NCBI RefSeq assembly: GCF_029350975.1
Contig: NZ_JARKMR010000006.1
Span: 62,001 to 126,000 of the forward strand
Source of the DNA: Maribacter zhoushanensis
GTDB taxonomy: Bacteria; Bacteroidota; Bacteroidia; Flavobacteriales; Flavobacteriaceae
Length of the DNA: 64,000 nucleotides
Reading direction: 5' to 3'
The position numbers and the translations under genes are program-made. Shown one piece after another: positions 26,007-34,325 of this stretch. Each line of letters starts with the position of its first letter. The first letter of the stretch is position 1. The notes below the pieces were generated by a model. The model did no database searches. It saw nothing but the letters and a program-made list of their open reading frames with translations, and was not told the origin of the DNA.

Positions 26007-28553
26007 ATGCAACAACAAGAAAGGTTGGCAGAATTTAAGAAGTCTGTCCAAAATAAATTTAATGTTTATAATAGTCTATTCTTAAACCTACCTTACAAGA
26101 ATATTGAGAATGTGGGTATGTTAATTCCGTTATTACTCAATCAATCTGAAAAGGGATTGAGCGATGGTCTTAACCCGAAAGAAATACTAGAGAATTTTTT
26201 CGAAAATTTTGTGGATATCAAATCAGAAAAAGAGCAGATAGACTTCATGTTTCGTATTATACAGTATGTAGAGAGACAAGTGGTACTTTATGATAGTGTA
26301 GAAGATGCTGCTTTCCCAAAACTTCACAAACATTCAAGTTCATTGTCTTTAAAAGATTATTTTCAATTAGTAGAGAAAAATAATTCTTGGGATACCATTT
26401 GGGATAAGTTGAGCACTTTCAGTGCGCGTATTGTCCTAACGGCACACCCAACTCAATTTTATACACCTGCGGTTTTAGATATTATTACAAACCTTAGAAC
26501 ATTGATTTTAGAAGATAAAATTGATGAAATAGATGTTGGCTTACAGCAATTAGGGTTAACGTCTTTGATCAATGCTAAAAAACCTACACCTTTAGATGAG
26601 GCTAAGAATATCATTTACACACTAAGGCATGTATATTATGATGCTATTGGTGATATGTACGCATATATAAAAGGTAGTACAGGTTCTAAGGCGTTTGAAA
26701 ATCATGATATTGTAAAGTTAGGTTTTTGGCCAGGTGGTGACAGGGATGGTAACCCATTTGTAACTGCTGATATTACTAGAGATGTAATGAACGAACTTCG
26801 TTTAACATTAATGAAGTGTTATTACAATGACTTAAAAGGTTTAGTAAATAAACTAACCTTTAAAGACGTACAAGAACCAATACAGAAATTGAGGTCAAAT
26901 CTGTATACCGCAATGTTCGATAGTTCTAAGGATATTGGCTATGAAGATTTAATTATTCCTTTAGAAGAAATTAGATTGATTCTTATTGAAAAATATCAAA
27001 GTCTTTACTTAAAAGATTTAGAGAAGTTCATTGATAAAGTGAAAATATTTAAAGTTCACTTTGCAACAATAGATATACGCCAAGACCACAGTATGCATAC
27101 CAAGGTAATGGTTGAGGTTTTGAAAAAGAACGGATTAATTAAAGAAGGGCTTAGTGAGTTATCTGAAGAGAAATTAATAGATATTTTATTACATGAGAAT
27201 TTACAATTAGTTCCAGGTGATTACAAAGAAGATATTGTAAAAGATACTATTAAGAACATACTACAGTTACAGACAATACAAGAGAAGAACGGTGAAGAAG
27301 GCTGTAATAGGTATATCATTAGTAATTCTGAAGATAAGTTCTCTATTCTTTTTGTTTATGCATTGTTTAGATGGTGTGGTTGGGCAGGTAAAGAAATCAC
27401 TTTTGATATAGTGCCACTTTTTGAGACTATGAATGGTATGGACACTGCGCAAGACACCATGCAGTTCTTGTTCAATTTACCTGAATATAAAGCACATTTA
27501 GAGAATAGAAATAAAAAGCAAACCATAATGCTTGGTTTCTCTGATGGCACAAAAGACGGTGGTTACTTAAAGGCGAACTGGTCTATTTTGAAAACAAAAG
27601 AAGAACTTTCAGAAGTGTGCAATCAGCATGATATAGCAGCTGTTTTCTTTGATGGTAGAGGAGGACCACCGGCAAGAGGTGGTGGAAAAACACATCGTTT
27701 TTATGCGGCCCAAACAAACAAGGTTGCAAATAACGAAATTCAACTTACTATTCAAGGGCAGACTATTACCAGTACCTATGGTACCAAGGAGCAGTTTATT
27801 TATAATAGTGAGCAGTTGTTAACAGCAGGTTTGTCAAATACTATCTTAGAAAAAGAAATTGTTATATCTGACGATGATAGGAAACTTATAGAGGAATTAT
27901 CTGAAATGAGCTTTAAGAAATACGATGATTTAAAACATCATGATAAGTTCATGCCTTATTTAGAGAATATGAGTACCCTAAAATACTATACCAAAGCAAA
28001 TATTGGAAGTAGACCGGGTAAAAGAGGAAACAAGGCTAAATTAGAACTGTCTGATTTAAGAGCTATATCTTTTGTAGGTTCTTGGAGCCAGTTGAAACAA
28101 AATGTGCCAGGTTATTATGGTATTGGTACCGCTTTAAAAACATTAGAAGATGATGGTAGGTTAGAAGAGGCTAAAAGATTATATGAAGAAGTACCGTTTT
28201 TTCAAGCTTTGATGATGAATAGTATGATGAGTCTTACCAAATGTTATTTTGAATTGACCAGCTATATGAAAGAGAATGAAGAGTATGGTGCTTTTTGGGA
28301 AATTCTTCATGCAGAATATGAATTATCAAAATCAATGCTTTTAAAACTTTCAGGTATGGAAATATTGATGAAAAAAGAAGCAATTTCTAGAGAGTCAATT
28401 AAAATACGTGAGAATATAGTATTACCATTATTGGTGATACAACAATATGCGTTACAGAGAATTGGCGAGGGTACGGAGTATAAAGAATTGTATGAGAAAA
28501 TTGTTACAAGATCTCTTTATGGAAATATTAATGCGAGTAGAAACTCGGCATAA
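26007..28553 (+). CDS. ppc: Phosphoenolpyruvate carboxylase (divergent)
   Basis: Anaplerotic enzyme making oxaloacetate from PEP and bicarbonate. The 848-residue protein has recognisable landmarks: VLTAHPTQ (catalytic His region; most enzymes have HPTE), GFWPGGDRDGNPFV, IDIRQDHSMH, FFDGRGGPPARGGG (usual GRGGxxGRGG) and GSRPGKRG. The FAWTQ-type segment reads VGSWSQ, and the C-terminus ends NASRNSA rather than the canonical RNTG that closes the active site and binds the aspartate inhibitor in E. coli. The fold assignment is secure, but these substitutions mark a divergent branch whose allostery may differ. Confidence 0.9.
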   Translation: MQQQERLAEFKKSVQNKFNVYNSLFLNLPYKNIENVGMLIPLLLNQSEKGLSDGLNPKEILENFFENFVDIKSEKEQIDFMFRIIQYVERQVVLYDSVEDAAFPKLHKHSSSLSLKDYFQLVEKNNSWDTIWDKLSTFSARIVLTAHPTQFYTPAVLDIITNLRTLILEDKIDEIDVGLQQLGLTSLINAKKPTPLDEAKNIIYTLRHVYYDAIGDMYAYIKGSTGSKAFENHDIVKLGFWPGGDRDGNPFVTADITRDVMNELRLTLMKCYYNDLKGLVNKLTFKDVQEPIQKLRSNLYTAMFDSSKDIGYEDLIIPLEEIRLILIEKYQSLYLKDLEKFIDKVKIFKVHFATIDIRQDHSMHTKVMVEVLKKNGLIKEGLSELSEEKLIDILLHENLQLVPGDYKEDIVKDTIKNILQLQTIQEKNGEEGCNRYIISNSEDKFSILFVYALFRWCGWAGKEITFDIVPLFETMNGMDTAQDTMQFLFNLPEYKAHLENRNKKQTIMLGFSDGTKDGGYLKANWSILKTKEELSEVCNQHDIAAVFFDGRGGPPARGGGKTHRFYAAQTNKVANNEIQLTIQGQTITSTYGTKEQFIYNSEQLLTAGLSNTILEKEIVISDDDRKLIEELSEMSFKKYDDLKHHDKFMPYLENMSTLKYYTKANIGSRPGKRGNKAKLELSDLRAISFVGSWSQLKQNVPGYYGIGTALKTLEDDGRLEEAKRLYEEVPFFQALMMNSMMSLTKCYFELTSYMKENEEYGAFWEILHAEYELSKSMLLKLSGMEILMKKEAISRESIKIRENIVLPLLVIQQYALQRIGEGTEYKELYEKIVTRSLYGNINASRNSA

Positions 28554-28572
28554 TAATTAATATTGCAAAAGT

Positions 28573-28610
28573 AAAAAGGCTCTGTAAGTAAAATTACAGA
28601 GCCTTTTACA
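28573..28610 (+). terminator. Rho-independent terminator of ppc
   Basis: A perfect 14-bp stem (28574-28587 with 28594-28607) has a 6-nt loop and flanking A/T runs. It may also serve the convergent repeat lipoprotein gene. Confidence 0.85.
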
Positions 28611-28626
28611 TTACAAGTATTTAGGT

Positions 28627-30711
28627 TTAATGAACTTTACGTACAACTTCTATTGAATTAGAAATATCAAAGCAACCATTGAATTCATCAAATGTCCATC
28701 CAGATTCCATACCTGTTAGTCCATCTTCATATCTAATGTAATAGATAAAACATGTTCCTTCGCCTGCAGCATTGAAATCAACAGATTTAAGATCAGCAAT
28801 AGTTGGTGGAAGACCTAGTATTTTACCAGTTTCATCAGTAATTATCCAAGAACTATTAGCACCTGAAACATTTTCATTGTTTATAGCTATACCAGTTACA
28901 AAATCAGAGGTTTCATCGACTATAAACTCAAAAGGCCCTCCGGTTATCGTTCCTGCGTGTGGTTCGGTTCTTACCACTGTTAACGGGTTAGATAAAGCAA
29001 AATTACCAGAAACATTATTTGCGTTCATATCAACCTCTAGTCCTGAAATTTCACCTTCGTAACGTGCGTACCATATAAGACAAGTTCCTGCACCTGCTCC
29101 GTCAAAATTAACTCCCTCAACAGCTTCAAGAGTAGGTGGTAATCCTAATATTTTCCCTTGGTCATCTGTAATGACCCAAGTGCTCTGAGAACCTGTAGCA
29201 TTAGAATTATCTAAAGAAATACCGTACACATTGTCAACTTCGCCATCTACACAGAAACTAAAAGGACCACCTTCTAGCGTACCCGCATTTACACCTTGTA
29301 TTCTTTGAACTTCAATTGAGTTAGATAGATCAAAACATCCTGTTAAATCTGCCGCATTGTTACCCATTGCTGCACCTTCTAGATCATCTTCATATCTTAA
29401 ATACCATATAAGGCAAGTACCTACACCTGCAGCATCAAAATTTACGCCCTTAACAGCATCTAGTGTTGGTGGTAGACCAAGAATATTCAAATCTTCATCA
29501 GTAATCACCCATGTGCTATTAGTACCCGAAACTTCAGAAGCATCTAACGTAATATCGGTAACATAATCAGCTTCACCATCCACGTAGAATTTGTATGGAC
29601 CACCGGTTAAATGACCAGCTTCTGTTTTACTACGAACTACTTCTATTGAGTTTGATAAATTGTAATTTCCTTGAAGATCATTTGCATTCATGTCAACTGC
29701 AAGTCCGTTCAATTCGCCTTCATAGCGTAAATACCAAATAAGACAAGTACCAGCACCTGCACCATCAAAATTCACTCCTTCAACAGCTTCTAATGTTGGT
29801 GGCAATCCTAATATTTTTCCTTGCTCATCTGTAATTACCCAGCTACTATTGCTTCCTTTTGCATCAGAACTATCTAAAGTTATACCGTAAACATTATCTA
29901 CTTCACCATCTACACAGAAGTTAAAAGGTCCGCCTGAAATGGTACCAGCGTTTGCAGCATCCAATCGTGTAACTTGAATAGAATTTGATAAGCTAAAACA
30001 TCCTTCAAGCTCGCCTGCGTTCATACCAGCTTCTGCGCCTACCAGACCATCTTCAAAACGAAGATACCAGATAAGGCAAACTCCCGCTCCGGCCATATCG
30101 AAATCAACTTCTTTGACTGCATCTAGCGTAGGTGGTAGTCCTAGAATGTTCAGTTCATCATCGGTAATTACAAAGGTACTATTGGTACCTATTGCATCTT
30201 CTGAGTTTAAAGTGATATCGGTAACGAAATCTGCATTGCCGTCAACAGTAAATTCATATGGTCCACCAGATAGAACACCGGCAATGGTTTCATTTCTTTG
30301 AACTTCTATAGAATTAGATAAATCAAACGAGCCTTCAAAATTGTTGGTATTCAAGCCCATTTCTAGACCTACCAACCCTTCTTCATAGCGCAGATACCAA
30401 ATAAGGCAAGTGCCGGCACCGGCAGCGTCAAAGTCTACCCCATAAACGGCATCTAAAGTTGGCGGAAGACCAAGAATATTATTCTGGTCATCAGTAATGA
30501 CCCAGGTACTTAAACTGCCGGAAGAGCTTTCACTATTTAGGACAATGCCATTAACCATGTCTGGTACACCATCTACACAAAAGGTAAAGGGTCCGCCGGC
30601 AATATCACCAGATGCTGGTATGATTACATCAACAATGGCATTGTCGTCATCTGAACAACTTGCCATAACTAGCAAGAGCATTAAAATGGATAAAAAGTTG
30701 AAATTTTTCAT
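28627..30711 (-). CDS. Repeat lipoprotein with six alternating ~110-residue modules
   Basis: A 694-residue protein with a lipoprotein signal (lipobox ending in Cys19, followed by acidic SDDDN). The rest is six tandem modules beginning GGPF or GGPY at residues 39, 149, 260, 370, 481 and 591, spaced 110, 111, 110, 111, 110. Each has a WVITD stretch, ILGLPPT, FDxAGxGTCLIWY and LSNSI. Odd modules carry an extra Cys in FCVDG; even modules instead carry one in GCF. It ends shortly after module six with no further domain or sorting tail. It is probably exposed on an envelope surface; ligand and function are unknown. I do not recognise a named family for the module. Confidence 0.85.
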   Translation of the reverse strand: MKNFNFLSILMLLLVMASCSDDDNAIVDVIIPASGDIAGGPFTFCVDGVPDMVNGIVLNSESSSGSLSTWVITDDQNNILGLPPTLDAVYGVDFDAAGAGTCLIWYLRYEEGLVGLEMGLNTNNFEGSFDLSNSIEVQRNETIAGVLSGGPYEFTVDGNADFVTDITLNSEDAIGTNSTFVITDDELNILGLPPTLDAVKEVDFDMAGAGVCLIWYLRFEDGLVGAEAGMNAGELEGCFSLSNSIQVTRLDAANAGTISGGPFNFCVDGEVDNVYGITLDSSDAKGSNSSWVITDEQGKILGLPPTLEAVEGVNFDGAGAGTCLIWYLRYEGELNGLAVDMNANDLQGNYNLSNSIEVVRSKTEAGHLTGGPYKFYVDGEADYVTDITLDASEVSGTNSTWVITDEDLNILGLPPTLDAVKGVNFDAAGVGTCLIWYLRYEDDLEGAAMGNNAADLTGCFDLSNSIEVQRIQGVNAGTLEGGPFSFCVDGEVDNVYGISLDNSNATGSQSTWVITDDQGKILGLPPTLEAVEGVNFDGAGAGTCLIWYARYEGEISGLEVDMNANNVSGNFALSNPLTVVRTEPHAGTITGGPFEFIVDETSDFVTGIAINNENVSGANSSWIITDETGKILGLPPTIADLKSVDFNAAGEGTCFIYYIRYEDGLTGMESGWTFDEFNGCFDISNSIEVVRKVH
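28639..30597 (-). repeat. Six tandem ~330-bp coding repeats, ABABAB
   Basis: Module boundaries on the minus strand are about 30597-30268, 30267-29935, 29934-29605, 29604-29272, 29271-28942 and 28941-28639. By hand alignment module 3 and module 5 are about 76 percent identical, and module 2 and module 4 about 68 percent, so the copying unit appears to be a pair of modules (221 residues). Confidence 0.85.
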
Positions 30712-31008
30712 ATGTTCTGTTTTTTTTGGTTACAAACAAATGAATGAAATTGGTATAACAGGGTAATCACAAGAATATCAACTTGTTGTGATAACTTCCG
30801 TGATGTTTTCGTGATAATTGATAAAATTCACCAATATTACTAGGTGTAGAGGTAGTTTATTGATTTTAAGATGTTTAAAGAATATGACTTTAAATAAATT
30901 AATTAAAAAAAAGGTTTATTAAAAGCTATTGGTGTATAGAATAAAAACGCGGTATTACAATTTATGTGAGCGTATTTTGCTATGCTTCTATTTGTAGATG
31001 GCTCCACT
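30712..31008. other. 297-base gap upstream of the repeat lipoprotein gene
   Basis: It contains the ATCACAA/TTGTGAT dyad with GTGAT direct repeats (listed separately) and otherwise AT-rich sequence. No ORF is supported. The downstream end of the unknown secreted-protein gene lies at 31009, so the gap must hold its 3' end as well as the lipoprotein promoter; no perfect consensus promoter is seen. Confidence 0.5.
30766..30815. promoter_or_regulatory. Operator-like cluster: inverted and direct GTGAT repeats
   Basis: ATCACAA (30766-30772) and TTGTGAT (30786-30792) form a perfect 7-bp inverted repeat with half-site centres 20 bp apart. Two more GTGAT copies follow at 30800 and 30811, at 12- and 11-bp steps. 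The helical phasing suggests a transcription-factor binding region for the repeat lipoprotein gene. Confidence 0.4.
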
Positions 31009-31449
31009 TTATTTTGTAAACAAAGCTATAAGCTTTTTATAGCCAGACCAACTGCAAGTACTGTCGCTAACTTTGTAAGAGTCATAGGTATTGCTTAGAA
31101 CGTAGGTGTCTACGGTTGTGCAACCGCCAAATTTTAATTCTCTTAATTGAATTTCAAAATCTATGAATTCATTAATGTCTGATAGCGATAAAATTTTTCT
31201 TTTTTCATTTAAGCGAGCAGATAGTACTCCTGCATTATTATGTACCGTAATTGTTTGGCGTTCGCCGTGATAACAACCAATAGAGCTAATTTGAATAGTA
31301 AATTGTTCTCCGTCTCGTAAAGATTCCGTCATGGTTGGAAATCGTTCTATTGAATATTTATAGGCTTCGGCGGATTTAGAATCATCTAGCGAAAAGCTTG
31401 TTGTTAGTATAAAAACAGAAAGAAGAAAAATATTAAATCTAAATATCAT
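31009..31449 (-). CDS. Hypothetical secreted protein
   Basis: A 146-residue protein with an N-terminal signal peptide (FNIFLLSVFILTTSFSL) and an otherwise soluble body with three Cys residues, in SSIGCYHGE, KFGGCTTVD and DSTCSWSG. It contains many beta-prone stretches and no transmembrane segment beyond the signal. I recognise no family. It lies between the M20 peptidase gene and the repeat lipoprotein on the same strand, with structured gaps on both sides, so it is probably an independent unit. Confidence 0.65.
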   Translation of the reverse strand: MIFRFNIFLLSVFILTTSFSLDDSKSAEAYKYSIERFPTMTESLRDGEQFTIQISSIGCYHGERQTITVHNNAGVLSARLNEKRKILSLSDINEFIDFEIQLRELKFGGCTTVDTYVLSNTYDSYKVSDSTCSWSGYKKLIALFTK

Positions 31450-31470
31450 AATAATTTAAATTCAAATACT

Positions 31471-31511
31471 ATGCCGATAATTTTGCTGGTTGAGTGCAAA
31501 AGAATCGGCAT
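31471..31511. other. Strong two-part hairpin in an intergenic gap
   Basis: ATGCCGAT (31471-31478) pairs perfectly with ATCGGCAT (31504-31511). Inside, after a 2x2 internal loop, TTTTGC (31481-31486) pairs with GCAAAA (31496-31501) around a 9-nt loop. No T-run follows on the minus strand, so it is not a standard terminator. Confidence 0.5.
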
Positions 31512-31551
31512 GTATGAAAAGGTTATAAGTAGTTACCAAAATGTAATACAA

Positions 31552-33045
31552 TTACATTTTAGTACTTAAGAGTGCATAGAATGTTTCTATACCATATGCA
31601 ATTTGCCCAATTTTTAAATTCTCGTTAGGGCTATGTTGATTATTGTCGGCATTTACCATAGGTACAATAAATGCAGGTATTTTCAATTCATTGATGAAAG
31701 GGGAAATTGGAACTGTACCACCCATGATTCTTATTTGAACCGGCTTTTCTCCAAACTTTGTTTCCATAGTATTTACAATACTGTTCCCAAACGGATTATT
31801 CAAATCCGTACGAAACGCATCTGTTACCGTACCTTCTTTAATAGTCACTATCCTGTCATACTTCAAACGGTCATCCATAGTTGGTGCTGTGTCCATTATA
31901 TGAAAGCCTTGGTTTTTAATATGCTCTTTAACAAGTTTTTTAAGTCTGGTACCATCAGATTCTGGTACGAGCCTTAAATCTAATTCTGCTGTAGCGGTAG
32001 CGGGTAGAATAGTTCTTGCCTGATCCCCGATCCATCCAGAACCTAAACCTCTAATATTTAAAGAAGGATACTGTAAAGCCTCTTGATAAAAACCACCTAC
32101 TTTTTCAGGAGTTAAAATTGCTAGGTTCTTATTGATTTCTTCAATATTATCGGGTACACTCTTTAGAATTTCTAATGTTGCATCATCTAAGGGGATTCCG
32201 TCATAATAACCTTTAATTAGAACTTTGCCATCTGCATCTTTCATAGTTGCTAGAAGTTGCGCTAATTGAAAACCTGGGTTTGGAGCGTAATTTCCATAAT
32301 GACCACTATGCTGAGGTTTTATAGGTCCGTGAGTTGTAATTGATAATGTGGTAATTCCTCTACAACCATAAACTATAGTTGGTTTTCCAGAAACATGAAC
32401 CGGACCATCGTTTATAACTAAAAAATCAGCTTTAAGTAAATCTTTATAGGTACGTACAGCTTGCGGTAACGGAGCGCTGCTTTTTTCTTCTTCACTATCT
32501 AAAATGACCTTAACATTATACGGTATGTCAATACCATCTTTTTTGAGCGCGTCAATAGCGTTTAAGAACATAATGATTGGTCCTTTGTCATCAGAAGTGG
32601 ATCTGCCAAAAAGTCGCCAATCATAATTAATATCATCTTCTAGTTCAGAAAAGGATTCTTTTTTCCATCCATCATCAGATTTAGATTTCAAAACTACTTT
32701 GTAAGGGTCAGGTTGGTCCCATTTTTTAGCGTCAACAGATTGCCCATCTAAATGCATATAAAACAAGATGGTTGGTTTATTATCATCCATTGGTAAAGCT
32801 GCAAAAAATAACGGAAGACCTTCTGTCTCTAAAATAGTACTATTAAAACCTCTTTCTGTAAATTTCTTTCTAAGCCAAAAAAGGTTAGAATCAATATCAT
32901 CGGCATTTAAAGCATCGTTTGGTATTGCTACGAATTCTCTTAATTCGGTTATAGCATTTGCTACTTTAGATTTTATTAAAATGGAGTCTTGAGAGTATCC
33001 AGAATAAAGGGAAATAAGTAATAGAAGGGTAAGTGATTTTTTCAT
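31552..33045 (-). CDS. M20 family metallopeptidase/dipeptidase
   Basis: A 497-residue exported peptidase: the signal peptide ends near YSGYSQ, which is a typical flavobacterial cleavage region. The M20 active-site motif FYMHLDGQ has the first zinc ligand His98 and Asp100; the bridging-Asp motif RSTSDDKGP and the DSEEEKSS glutamates (about 183-187) follow. The C-terminal IMGGTVPISPF and DNNQHSPNENLKIG supply the last ligand and dimer features. The closest known types are carnosinase/CNDP-like dipeptidases; the substrate is unknown. It has no close operon partner. Confidence 0.9.
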   Translation of the reverse strand: MKKSLTLLLLISLYSGYSQDSILIKSKVANAITELREFVAIPNDALNADDIDSNLFWLRKKFTERGFNSTILETEGLPLFFAALPMDDNKPTILFYMHLDGQSVDAKKWDQPDPYKVVLKSKSDDGWKKESFSELEDDINYDWRLFGRSTSDDKGPIIMFLNAIDALKKDGIDIPYNVKVILDSEEEKSSAPLPQAVRTYKDLLKADFLVINDGPVHVSGKPTIVYGCRGITTLSITTHGPIKPQHSGHYGNYAPNPGFQLAQLLATMKDADGKVLIKGYYDGIPLDDATLEILKSVPDNIEEINKNLAILTPEKVGGFYQEALQYPSLNIRGLGSGWIGDQARTILPATATAELDLRLVPESDGTRLKKLVKEHIKNQGFHIMDTAPTMDDRLKYDRIVTIKEGTVTDAFRTDLNNPFGNSIVNTMETKFGEKPVQIRIMGGTVPISPFINELKIPAFIVPMVNADNNQHSPNENLKIGQIAYGIETFYALLSTKM

Positions 33046-33233
33046 GTTCGTTCTCGTGAATATATTCTTTAAATGTAAGCAAAATGCAGAGAACTAAGCC
33101 TCAATTAGATTATGTCAATTGTTAAGGTTTTCTATATTAGAAATAAATATGCTCAAAAGTGTAGGTTGGTAGTTGGTTGTTATTGGAGTTACCTATACAA
33201 AGTGAAGTAATTATATTTTTTTGTAGCGTATAG

Positions 33234-33274
33234 ACTAAAAAAAGGTTACCCTATTTGGTAACCTTTTTTTTAGT
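33234..33274 (-). terminator. Rho-independent terminator of the trp operon
   Basis: GGTTACC/GGTAACC stem extended by long A/T arms (33237-33250 with 33257-33270, plus flanking ACTA/TAGT) around a CTATTT loop. It lies just downstream of the last gene of the minus-strand trp operon. Confidence 0.85.
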
Positions 33275-33321
33275 ATTTCGGAATACTTTGTGTGCCCAAC
33301 AACAATTTGAATAACTGAAAT

Positions 33322-33552
33322 TTAATCTGAAGTTTTTGAGCTGAATATTTTCATCATAATCAATCTAATTAGAAGTACAAAAGGAAAACCGTGTAAAACT
33401 ACATCGAACCAATCCATAAATACCATTCCATTTGCGCCACCAAAAATCCATTTTAATTTACCCAAAATATGAGGTTCAGGGAAAAATGGGGCTAAACCTA
33501 GGGTTAGGCATAGTAGAATAATCAGTTTCCAATTATTAAAAAATTCTTTCAA
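33322..33552 (-). CDS. Small two-helix membrane protein at the end of the trp operon
   Basis: A 76-residue protein with two hydrophobic segments, the first around LIILLCLTLGLAPFFPEPH and the second around DVVLHGFPFVLLIRLIMM. Between them is KLKWIFGGANGMVFMDWFD. I recall similar small proteins in several phyla, with no demonstrated function. Its ATG follows the trpA stop by one base and the operon terminator comes after it, so it is transcribed with trp genes. A direct part in tryptophan metabolism or transport is only an inference from position. Confidence 0.75.
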   Translation of the reverse strand: MKEFFNNWKLIILLCLTLGLAPFFPEPHILGKLKWIFGGANGMVFMDWFDVVLHGFPFVLLIRLIMMKIFSSKTSD

Positions 33553-33553
33553 C

Positions 33554-34318
33554 TTAGCGAATTAAGTTAGTAAACTCATCAGTTTTTTCAGTTCCGTTAG
33601 CTGTCAAATGTTTAATAAAGGCGGAACCAATTATTGCACCTTTAGCGGTTTTGGTCGCTTGCTTAAAAGTTTCTTCGTCTTTAATACCGAAACCTACTAT
33701 TTGTGGGTTCTTTAAATTCATTGAAGCTATACGTTCAAAATAATTTTCTTGATCTTGACCAAAGCCAGATTTAGAACCGGTAACACTTGCAGAGCTAACC
33801 ATGTAAATAAATCCATTAGAGGCGTCGTCTATTTGATGAATACGAGCATCACTAGTCTGTGGTGTAATTAGAAAGACATTGATGAGACCGTATTTCTTAA
33901 AAGTAGCCTCATAATCTTCTTGATACACATCTAACGGTAGATCAGGTAAAATGAGTCCGTCAATACCAATTTCTTGACATTTTTTACAGAATGCTTCTAC
34001 ACCGTATTGCAACATTGGGTTAAAATATCCCATAATAATTAACGGAATAGAAACCGTTTTACGAATATCTTTTAGTTGATTGAAAAGAATTTCGGTAGTC
34101 ATTCCATTTTTCAACGCAGCAGTAGAGCTTTCTTGAATTGTTGGTCCGTCTGCTAAAGGATCACTAAAGGGTAATCCAATTTCAATCATATCAACACCGT
34201 TCTTTTCTAAATCTTCAATGATTTTAACGGTATCGTTAAGCGTAGGATAACCAGCGGTAAAATATATGGATAGAAGTTTTTTATCTTCTTGTAATCTTGT
34301 TGTAATTCTATTGCTCAT
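33554..34318 (-). CDS. trpA: Tryptophan synthase alpha subunit
   Basis: Cleaves indole-3-glycerol phosphate to indole and glyceraldehyde 3-phosphate and channels indole to TrpB. A TIM barrel of 254 residues. The catalytic Glu is in MIEIGLPFSDPLADGPTIQ and the catalytic Asp in GLILPDLP. The phosphate-binding GFGIKDEET is near the C-terminus. It starts 7 bases after trpB. Confidence 0.96.
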   Translation of the reverse strand: MSNRITTRLQEDKKLLSIYFTAGYPTLNDTVKIIEDLEKNGVDMIEIGLPFSDPLADGPTIQESSTAALKNGMTTEILFNQLKDIRKTVSIPLIIMGYFNPMLQYGVEAFCKKCQEIGIDGLILPDLPLDVYQEDYEATFKKYGLINVFLITPQTSDARIHQIDDASNGFIYMVSSASVTGSKSGFGQDQENYFERIASMNLKNPQIVGFGIKDEETFKQATKTAKGAIIGSAFIKHLTANGTEKTDEFTNLIR

Positions 34319-34325
34319 AATAGTA

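Noticed and set aside
28639-30597. Tandem repeats of about 330 bp as a possible CRISPR or satellite array.
   Set aside because: The repeats are in frame, protein-coding and far too long and divergent for CRISPR units.
28772-30766. Repeated open frames on the plus strand opposite the repeat lipoprotein.
   Set aside because: They recur with the repeats and are shadows; the minus-strand frame has the signal peptide and conserved modules.
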